From Oscillospiraceae bacterium (GTDB lineage: Bacteria; Bacillota; Clostridia; Oscillospirales; Oscillospiraceae): a stretch of DNA of 5,008 nt. A program made the translations under genes and the position numbers. The stretch is taken from contig WRMX01000080.1 of the NCBI GenBank assembly GCA_009776905.1, positions 8,826 to 13,833 of the forward strand. Direction: 5' to 3'. Shown one piece after another: positions 1-5,008 of this stretch (positions are counted from its first letter, which is position 1; the number at the start of each line of letters is the position of its first letter). The notes beneath the pieces were generated by a model. The model ran no database searches. It saw nothing but the letters and a program-made list of their open reading frames with translations, and was not told where the DNA came from.

Positions 1-503
1 ATCCATGTGACAGTCTTTCCCATGCTTTGCGCGACGCGCTCACCCGCGTTTGTCATGACGAAGCTGATGCGTTCCCTGAAATTGTCGTAATTGTCGATGT
101 ATTTATATTCTACATCGCAAGTGCAACGGAGGATGCGTTCCCTCATATATTGACGGATTTTGTAGCCATCGCGCGTCTCATAGTAGCTACTGAGCGAATT
201 CCACAACAATTGGACGATATATAGGGCGGAGAGCACGGCAAAGACTCCAATCGCCGGAGCCATTGAAGCACCATCAATTGTAAAAAGGACCTGAACCTCA
301 TCGGAAAACCGCCGAATGGCAAGAGAGACCATCATGGGCAAAAACGCCATAACGAATCCTATCAGGCTGACGATGATTGAAGACAACCCGCGCGCTTTTA
401 TACTGACTTTCAGCGCCTTGCCGAAAATTCTAATGCTCTCGGACACGGTCAATTTCTCTCTCTCAATGCCGCTGCTCGCCTTAGCGATCCTTTCCATTGC
501 CAT
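1..503 (-). CDS. ABC exporter half-transporter, N-terminal permease part (partial, runs off left edge)
   Basis: The frame stays open from an ATG at 503 to the left edge, giving 167 codons with no stop. The product begins MAMERIAKASSGIEREKLTV and has about 38 mostly polar residues before two clear membrane segments, roughly residues 39-62 and 82-101. A charged stretch follows at about 110-150, with spaced aromatic and Arg residues (RDGYKIRQYM, YIDNYDNFRERI). This is the usual first intracellular loop of type-IV ABC exporter permeases. The nucleotide-binding domain would lie outside the window. The start is set by an AAGGGGG ribosome binding site at 513-519, nine bases upstream. An in-frame ATG at 497 is possible but worse spaced. 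The start overlaps the stop of the preceding ABC gene as TAATG, which implies translational coupling and a heterodimeric exporter. There is no C39 peptidase domain at the N-terminus. The substrate is unknown. Because only the permease start is seen, the ABC assignment rests partly on the neighbour. Confidence 0.8.
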   Translation of the reverse strand, partial: MAMERIAKASSGIEREKLTVSESIRIFGKALKVSIKARGLSSIIVSLIGFVMAFLPMMVSLAIRRFSDEVQVLFTIDGASMAPAIGVFAVLSALYIVQLLWNSLSSYYETRDGYKIRQYMRERILRCTCDVEYKYIDNYDNFRERISFVMTNAGERVAQSMGKTVTW

Positions 504-2344
504 TATTCGTCGCCCCCTTCCGTTTCGCTTGCCTCTTTGCTCGCCGTCACGTACCATTGCGCCTGCTCGTTGAAAAAGTGCGCATATCTGCCGCCCATGG
601 CCATGAGCTCATCGTGCCCGCCCATCTCGGCAATTTCACCATCATGCAGCATGATGACCCTGTCAGCCATTCTCGCAAACCCGACCCTGTGGCTGATAAG
701 GATCGCCGTTCGCCCATCAAGCATTTCACGGATGCCGTTGAATTGCTCCAGTTCTGCAATTGGATCGAGCATGCTTGCAGGCTCATCGAATACTAAGACG
801 TCATGGTTGCTCATATGCGCCCTCGCAGAAGCGACACGCTGCTTTTCACCGCCGGAGAGCTCCGTTCCGCTCGGGTCTTGGAATTTTCCGAGCAATGTGT
901 CCAAACCTTGCGGCAGGCTGGATACCACCTTCTCCGCCCCGCCTCGCTTAATGGCCTCCAACACCTTGGCCTCGTCCTCCATGTCCTCCACAGAGCCGAC
1001 ACCGACGTTTTCGCGCAGAGGCGAGTGGAATATATGGAAATCCTGGAAAAACACGCCGATCTTGCTTCTGAGAAACCCACGCTTATATTCGCCCGACGCC
1101 CTGCCGAAAACCTTGATCGAACCTCCACCGGGCTTGTACATATCCAGCAGAAGCTTCACCAATGTTGACTTCCCGCTGCCGTTCTCCCCGACAAGCGCGA
1201 TGACCTCGCCCTTTTTCACCGTGAAGCTGACCCCCTTGATGGTGGGTTTATCTTCATATGCGAATGAGAGGTTTTCAACCTCAAAAACAGTCTCCTCATC
1301 GGCAGGAGTATCGGCAGACCCGGTCTCTCCCTCCGGCTTGATCAATTCAAAGAACCTACGCTGTTTATCAAGCGATATGAGGCCGAAATCCAATCGGACT
1401 ATGTACCTTGCCATGCCCGATATCGTGTTATATAGGTTGAGGCACAGCGTGAATATCACCAGAAAAATATCGGGTGCCATTGTTTTGTTCGCTACCCCAT
1501 TCAAGCTGACGCCCACCGTGATAATCAGAAATACATAAAAGCCGACGCCGCTGACAAGGTCGCGCAGTTGCGCTGATTTCTCTCGCTTAAACCAACGCGA
1601 CTGGATGCGGCCATATGGCTTGCGCCACTGGTCGATGATTTCGTCCGTGTTCTCGAAAATGCGCGTTTCTTTGGCCATCCCGCTATTCTCGGATAGCCTC
1701 TCGTAATAGCCTATCATACGCTCGTCTTCAAAGTCATCTGTTTGGTTATACCGGGTCCCACCCGCAAAGGAATAACTGATAATGAAAATGACTACGACAT
1801 ACGCCGCCGATATTGCGAAAATGAGCTTCGACATTGTAAAGGCTGTTATCAGCAGAGCGACAATTCCGATGAATTTCGACAAGATAAAGCAAATGCCCTC
1901 GGTAAACGCCCATAATGAGTTGCCTTCCAAAAACGCCGAATGCCATAGGTCGCTCACCTCTTTTTTTAGCAAGTCCGTCATTTCGATGTGCTGGACGCGC
2001 TCCATGATATATGCGTACATGCCGGCGAAGTACGAGTCATACATCATCATCCTGACGAATTGGCCATTGACGCGCGCAGAAAGGCCTATCGCAATCATCA
2101 GCACACCCAGCGAGACTATGGGCTTTACTGCGTCCGCATATGTGAACTCTCCTCCGCCCAGGAACCCGCTGATAATGCTCAGCGTCTGCTTGTTGAATTG
2201 CAAAGCGATCGCGGGCAGAACAGCGAGCGCCCCACACAGCAGAACCCATATCAGCAGCGTGAGCTTGTCGATGTCCCATGCCAGCCGAAACCCCCAAGCA
2301 ATCGTACGAAACCTATTTACCTTTGGTTTTTCTTTCTTCACCAT
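503..2344 (-). CDS. ABC exporter half-transporter with fused permease and ATPase domains
   Basis: This complete 613-residue protein has the size and order of a fused ABC exporter: a permease domain at about 1-335 and an ATPase domain at about 352-595. Six membrane segments can be read near 28-50, 75-92, 148-169, 171-194, 265-282 and 291-313. The ATPase has a full motif set: aromatic A-loop Y363, Walker A GENGSGKST (386-394), Q-loop Q434, signature LSGGE (496-500), Walker B VLVFDE (516-521) with catalytic E521, D-loop SMLD (524-527) and switch H552. It should therefore hydrolyse ATP and export a substrate across the cytoplasmic membrane. No N-terminal C39 peptidase domain is present, so any leader-peptide cleavage would need another protein. 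It probably pairs with the overlapping downstream permease. ATG at 2344 is only two bases from the AGGGGGG tract at 2347-2353; the next codon, GTG at 2341, has a five-base spacer and could be the real start. Composition is clearly more GC-rich than the two genes upstream. The substrate cannot be read from the sequence. Confidence 0.95.
   Translation of the reverse strand: MVKKEKPKVNRFRTIAWGFRLAWDIDKLTLLIWVLLCGALAVLPAIALQFNKQTLSIISGFLGGGEFTYADAVKPIVSLGVLMIAIGLSARVNGQFVRMMMYDSYFAGMYAYIMERVQHIEMTDLLKKEVSDLWHSAFLEGNSLWAFTEGICFILSKFIGIVALLITAFTMSKLIFAISAAYVVVIFIISYSFAGGTRYNQTDDFEDERMIGYYERLSENSGMAKETRIFENTDEIIDQWRKPYGRIQSRWFKREKSAQLRDLVSGVGFYVFLIITVGVSLNGVANKTMAPDIFLVIFTLCLNLYNTISGMARYIVRLDFGLISLDKQRRFFELIKPEGETGSADTPADEETVFEVENLSFAYEDKPTIKGVSFTVKKGEVIALVGENGSGKSTLVKLLLDMYKPGGGSIKVFGRASGEYKRGFLRSKIGVFFQDFHIFHSPLRENVGVGSVEDMEDEAKVLEAIKRGGAEKVVSSLPQGLDTLLGKFQDPSGTELSGGEKQRVASARAHMSNHDVLVFDEPASMLDPIAELEQFNGIREMLDGRTAILISHRVGFARMADRVIMLHDGEIAEMGGHDELMAMGGRYAHFFNEQAQWYVTASKEASETEGGDE
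513..519 (-). promoter_or_regulatory. Ribosome binding site for the second ABC gene
   Basis: AAGGGGG lies inside the last codons of the first ABC gene, nine bases before the ATG at 503. It supports that ATG over the in-frame ATG at 497, and it supports coupled translation of the two ABC subunits. Confidence 0.65.
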
Positions 2345-2346
2345 TT

Positions 2347-2353
2347 CCCCCCT
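2347..2353 (-). promoter_or_regulatory. Ribosome binding site with G6 tract for the first ABC gene
   Basis: AGGGGGG ends two bases before the ATG at 2344 and five bases before the GTG at 2341. The short spacer to the ATG leaves the exact start codon ambiguous between these two adjacent in-frame codons, a difference of one residue. Confidence 0.55.
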
Positions 2354-2423
2354 GACTTTATGCTGCGCAAATATAAGCTGCTACTCATAACTATACGCAT
2401 TACACCATGTCCCAACAGCGATG

Positions 2424-3539
2424 TCACAATGAATTATCAAAAAGCCGAGCTGCCTCTGCCATAAGCTTTACTATACCAATATTCTGTGGGCAACGTTTTT
2501 CACATGAATAACATGAAATGCATGTTGAGGCCTTGTTACCGGTTTCGGTGAAGAACTCATACATATGCTGTAGGTTTGCCGTAGTATTATATGTCAAGTA
2601 GTCACTGATCAGCTCAATGATAGCTTGGATATTGATTCCTTTTGGACAATCCGGAACGCAATATCGGCATCTGGTACACTGGATTCTATCCACACTCCTA
2701 TACAAGCCAACCGCTTCTTGAATGATAGCTATGTCATCTTCACTCAGCTTATTGTTATCATTCATTGTTTTGACGTTGTCTATCATCTGCTCCATATTGC
2801 TCATACCGCTGAGAATTACCTTAATGCCATCCAGTGATGCGATGAACCTTAGCGCCCATGAAGCAACAGACATATCAGGAACAGTGCGCTTGAACAGCTC
2901 TGATGCCTTTGAATTGTCACCGGAGAGCAAACCTCCCTTAATGGGTTCCATTACAATTATTGATTTGCTATGCTTTCGCGCAATTTCATACAGCCTTTTT
3001 GATTGAATAATATCATCTTCCCAGTCAATATAGTTTAGTTGTAATTGTACAACATCGGTTTCAGGATGCTTGGTAAGAATTTCCTCAAGGTCTTCCGGAG
3101 GACCATGGAAAGAAAATCCTATCTGTTTTATTAAGCCCCTGCATTTCTGCTTGCTTAAAAACTCCCATGCGCCCAGCTGTTCCGCCACATCATTGTGTTC
3201 TTTTGCAATGCCATGGAGCAAGTAGACATCGATATAGTCTGCTCCTAAACGCTTTAACGAAGTGTTAAAAATACTATTGATCATTTCACTAGACTTAAGA
3301 ATGTATATTGGTAGTTTTGTCGCTATTTGATACGCATCTCGCTGGTATCGTTCGACTAGAGATACCTTGACCAAATCCTCCACGCCGCTATATATGTATG
3401 CTGTATCAAAATAGCTATGTCCATTATCAATAAAATAGTCAATCATGCTGTTGATTAGTGGGAGGTTGAATTGATCGTCCGTTTTTGGTAGGCGCATGAG
3501 GCCAAATCCTAGTTTGCTTCTTTGCTCAATATTGCACAC
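2424..3539 (-). CDS. Aldo/keto reductase with two C-terminal 4Fe-4S cluster motifs
   Basis: The 371-residue product combines an aldo/keto reductase TIM barrel (about 8-275) with a ferredoxin-like tail. Barrel hallmarks, numbered from the GTG start, are the KLGFGLMRLP opening strand, Asp45 and Tyr48 in YFDTAYIYSG, Lys75 in ATKLP and His109 in VYLLHG. These are the catalytic tetrad of the superfamily. VMEPIKGGLLSG near 196-207 also fits the group. Two cluster motifs follow: CTRCRYCVPDCP (Cys288, 291, 294, 298) and CISCYSCEKRCP (Cys340, 343, 346, 350). Each has C-x2-C-x2-C-x3-C-P spacing. The fusion matches the Fe-S aldo/keto reductases (COG1453 type) common in anaerobes; it is cytosolic, and the physiological substrate and electron partner are usually unknown. 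The frame stays open upstream to 3659, but that extension overlaps the preceding gene and is not reductase-like. The GTG at 3539 follows AAAGGG at 3550-3555 by ten bases and gives the expected short N-terminus. The gap to the preceding stop is 16 bases, so the two genes are probably one operon. Confidence 0.93.
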   Translation of the reverse strand: MCNIEQRSKLGFGLMRLPKTDDQFNLPLINSMIDYFIDNGHSYFDTAYIYSGVEDLVKVSLVERYQRDAYQIATKLPIYILKSSEMINSIFNTSLKRLGADYIDVYLLHGIAKEHNDVAEQLGAWEFLSKQKCRGLIKQIGFSFHGPPEDLEEILTKHPETDVVQLQLNYIDWEDDIIQSKRLYEIARKHSKSIIVMEPIKGGLLSGDNSKASELFKRTVPDMSVASWALRFIASLDGIKVILSGMSNMEQMIDNVKTMNDNNKLSEDDIAIIQEAVGLYRSVDRIQCTRCRYCVPDCPKGINIQAIIELISDYLTYNTTANLQHMYEFFTETGNKASTCISCYSCEKRCPQNIGIVKLMAEAARLFDNSL

Positions 3540-3549
3540 GCATATTTCA

Positions 3550-3555
3550 CCCTTT
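3550..3555 (-). promoter_or_regulatory. Ribosome binding site for the Fe-S aldo/keto reductase
   Basis: AAAGGG lies directly after the TAG of the upstream gene. An ATG six bases away (3543-3541) would be ideally spaced, but it opens only five codons before TGA. The GTG ten bases away (3539) is in frame with the reductase. This site therefore decides for the GTG start, with the nearby ATG as a possible decoy. Confidence 0.6.
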
Positions 3556-4674
3556 CTAATCGATATCGAATAGTTGCTTGAGCAGTGCTGTTTCAATCTC
3601 TTTCGTTTCCATAAGAAGCATCGTGACGCGGTCTTTGACTTTGCTGTTACCAGTAGCATTGAACTTCAAAATTTGATTTCTGATTATAAGCAGATTGTCA
3701 CGCACGATGCTGTATGCATTGATTTGTGGGAGCTTTGTATGATCCAGAGAGCCTTTTGCTAGTAAGTAATTAAGTCGCTGCACCATCATTTCCTTATGAT
3801 CATACATAGCGTGGTATAACCTATGGTCAATTTTTTCCTCTCCTGCATCTAACTCTACTGCGATAAACTCCGATAAGTAGTCATATACTCCGATACCAAT
3901 GTGAACTCTCGTTTCCCAATTCGCCCATGAATATATAGATTTTGTAAACTCATTAAATCTTTCAGCCTTGATCAAATCCGGATAAATATATTCGCGTACA
4001 GTTTCTCGGATGTATTTGTAATCGTAGTTTCCTGGGTATTCGTTATACCTTATTGCTGCAGCAGACTTAACACCAGGTACAAACAAAGTTTTCACGCTTG
4101 TATACGCACTGTCTATCTCCTCATACGAGCAAACGGAAAATGTATACTTACCAATGGGGTTGTTGATGAAATCTGCATAATGAATTTCTCTTTTCTCGTC
4201 ATTGTATCCAAATATCAACACTTGATGACTGAATGGAGTATCACGCCCATATGTCGAGATTTTTGAGACATCCAGATATGTGAATACGTACATCGATAGA
4301 TTTATCATCTTCTTTATATATGAGGTAAACGAATCCTCATACAAATCAATCATCTCACTTGCCATTTCAAAAGATTCTAGGTATAGACAGTTGCCCCTCT
4401 GAAGAAAAAACCAATCGTCAACTAAATTAGCCAATCTTCTATTGTCAAGATCGCCAAAAAAGCAAGCAGTATACGGTATTGATAGTTGTCTTTCAAATGC
4501 GCTCTTGTCTCGGTTATCGATTCTGTTAAGTATTTCAACCACATATATTTGCAAATAATTCGCATAAATCCAGTCATAGCTTTCCTTATGCTCAAGGAGT
4601 ATAGCCAGAGTCGCGGCATATCCTGTAAAAGTTGTTATGGGTGGGTAGCTAATTGGTAGAATCTTTGCATCCAT
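3556..4674 (-). CDS. Unassigned 372-residue protein, possible degenerate C39/BtrH-N-like domain
   Basis: I do not recognise this protein firmly. The N-terminal half (about 1-200) recalls papain-like C39/BtrH-N proteins. It has an early segment, TFTGYAATLAILLEHK (15-30), where the family usually has a Cys-Gly nucleophile motif. After a long insert comes SHQVLIFGYNDEKREIHYADF (149-169, written here with its key residues His150 and Asp168), laid out like the His and Asp/Asn of that fold. The Cys position seems to be Thr17, so protease activity is doubtful. The C-terminal half (about 215-372) looks helical and charged, with a closing stretch rich in Arg, Lys and Glu (RDNLLIIRNQILKF, then MLLMETKEIETALLKQLF). 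There is no signal peptide and no convincing membrane helix, so it is probably cytosolic. The ATG follows an AAAGGGA ribosome binding site at 4684-4690 by nine bases. It leads the block with the Fe-S reductase and ABC exporter, which suggests a role in making or modifying an exported small molecule or peptide. That role is inference, and the fold call is weak. Confidence 0.85.
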   Translation of the reverse strand: MDAKILPISYPPITTFTGYAATLAILLEHKESYDWIYANYLQIYVVEILNRIDNRDKSAFERQLSIPYTACFFGDLDNRRLANLVDDWFFLQRGNCLYLESFEMASEMIDLYEDSFTSYIKKMINLSMYVFTYLDVSKISTYGRDTPFSHQVLIFGYNDEKREIHYADFINNPIGKYTFSVCSYEEIDSAYTSVKTLFVPGVKSAAAIRYNEYPGNYDYKYIRETVREYIYPDLIKAERFNEFTKSIYSWANWETRVHIGIGVYDYLSEFIAVELDAGEEKIDHRLYHAMYDHKEMMVQRLNYLLAKGSLDHTKLPQINAYSIVRDNLLIIRNQILKFNATGNSKVKDRVTMLLMETKEIETALLKQLFDID

Positions 4675-4683
4675 TTGTAATCG

Positions 4684-4690
4684 TCCCTTT
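4684..4690 (-). promoter_or_regulatory. Ribosome binding site for the 372-residue protein
   Basis: AAAGGGA stands nine bases upstream of the ATG at 4674. It resembles the AAAGGG site of the following reductase gene and supports this start codon. Confidence 0.6.
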
Positions 4691-4695
4691 CTTTT

Positions 4696-4707
4696 AGATA
4701 ATTATCT
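4696..4707. repeat. 12-bp perfect palindrome upstream of the first gene of the block
   Basis: AGATAATTATCT is its own reverse complement. It lies between the transposase stop and the ribosome binding site of the 372-residue protein gene, in an AT-rich stretch where a promoter or operator would be expected. The half-sites are low-complexity, so chance is a real alternative. No convincing -35/-10 pair could be placed around it. Confidence 0.3.
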
Positions 4708-4727
4708 TATAAATAATGTTCCCCCGA

Positions 4728-5008
4728 CTATACAGCCAAAAAACTGCAGTCATGAGTGCTGCTGAAGGCGCAATGGAAAAAACGAATAGCGAAAAAAGAG
4801 GTGCGAAAAGAAAGCAGGAGCTTTTCAGCCGTCCTCTCTCCGTCTTTCCTCCATTTTCTTAGCCTTTCTGCGTTTATCGCCATCATTTTCAGCCCCCATC
4901 GTTGCCTTTTGCGCACCAACCCCTTGTCCCGCATTCGGTCAACGGCAAACTTCCGCCTCAGCACGGAGTTGACGCCTTCGATGCCGTTCCGTATGTTGGA
5001 CAGCGTCT
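4728..5008 (-). CDS. DDE-type transposase, C-terminal part (partial, runs off right edge)
   Basis: The frame is open from the right edge to a TAG at 4728-4730, giving 92 codons. It begins TLSNIRNGIEGVNSVLRRKF and continues with a basic segment (DRMRDKGLVRKRQRWGLKM, then NAERLRKW). The pattern of an Arg-Asn-x-Ile-Glu-Gly segment followed by a basic, Arg/Lys-rich helix is typical of the end of DDE transposases of the IS5/IS1182/IS4 kind, where this Glu is usually the third catalytic acidic residue. The last 30 or so residues are hydrophobic and aromatic (LLLSFRTSFFAIRFFHCAF). A GTG lies in frame at 4964, but reading continues through it upstream, so it is internal. The exact IS family cannot be fixed from this fragment, and the terminal inverted repeat cannot be found because the other end is not visible. 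The element lies on the same strand as, and directly upstream of, the next gene, so read-through transcription is possible. Whether the full element is intact is unknown. Confidence 0.75.
   Translation of the reverse strand, partial: TLSNIRNGIEGVNSVLRRKFAVDRMRDKGLVRKRQRWGLKMMAINAERLRKWRKDGERTAEKLLLSFRTSFFAIRFFHCAFSSTHDCSFLAV

Noticed and set aside
537..1538. Long plus-strand open frame (333 codons)
   Set aside because: It is antisense to the ABC exporter ATPase domain, is Ser/Pro-rich without domain motifs, and the opposite frame has every ABC motif.
2388..2415. Possible promoter in the gap before the ABC gene (TTGGGA, 16 bases, TAGTTA; or TATAGT with a 14-base spacer)
   Set aside because: The better -10 match has the wrong spacing and the better spacing has a weak -10, so it is not strong enough to annotate.
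1782..2464. Two overlapping plus-strand open frames of 158 and 202 codons
   Set aside because: They lie opposite the ABC permease domain and the gap upstream, show no recognisable motifs and have no convincing ribosome binding site.
3540..3659. 40-residue N-terminal extension of the Fe-S reductase
   Set aside because: It overlaps the coding end of the preceding gene in another frame, is basic and unlike reductase N-termini, and a ribosome binding site with a GTG lies right after the preceding stop.
4422..4619. 65-codon minus-strand open frame
   Set aside because: It is an alternative frame inside the 372-residue protein gene, which has the better start signal and length.
4718..4725. GGGGGAAC on the minus strand as an ECF sigma -35 element
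   Set aside because: No matching -10 element occurs 16-17 bases downstream; the following sequence is plain AT-rich.
4806..4828. Small hairpin near the transposase end (AAAGC-AGGA-GCTTT)
   Set aside because: It has only a five-pair stem, lies inside the transposase coding frame and has no U-run after it, so it is not a terminator.

Overview
The window shows one strand-uniform gene block: every supported gene lies on the minus strand, so transcription runs from high to low coordinates. Strong purine-rich ribosome binding sites, a GTG start, tight gene packing and a reductase with two [4Fe-4S] cluster motifs suggest a low- to mid-GC Gram-positive anaerobe or facultative anaerobe of the Firmicutes (Clostridia or Bacilli). 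No rRNA or other taxonomic marker is present, so this is an inference.

In transcription order: (1) 5008-4728 is the C-terminal end of a DDE-type transposase that continues beyond the right edge. (2) 4674-3556 encodes a 372-residue protein that I cannot assign firmly. It has a degenerate cysteine-peptidase-like (C39/BtrH-N-like) look, with a clear His-then-Asp motif but no obvious nucleophilic Cys. (3) 3539-2424 encodes an aldo/keto reductase with two C-terminal 4Fe-4S motifs. It starts at a GTG 17 bases past the preceding stop codon's last base. (4) 2344-503 encodes a complete fused permease-ATPase ABC exporter half-transporter. (5) 503 to beyond base 1 encodes the N-terminal 167 residues of a second ABC permease. 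Its ATG overlaps the previous stop codon by one base, so the two halves probably form a heterodimer.

The layout (peptidase-fold-like protein, Fe-S redox enzyme, heterodimeric exporter without its own C39 domain) resembles a small secondary-metabolite or modified-peptide maturation and export locus. No precursor peptide, radical-SAM enzyme or synthetase is visible here. If one exists it should lie outside the window, past the transposon or downstream of the second ABC gene.

Two structural points stand out. Base composition changes sharply near 2345-2423: the ABC genes are about 50-60% GC in sampled rows, while the reductase and the 372-residue protein are mostly 30-43%, with one sampled row at 50%. 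The insertion element also ends only about 50 bases upstream of the first gene of the block. Both suggest an assembled, mosaic locus. No RNA gene, CRISPR array or plus-strand gene could be supported.
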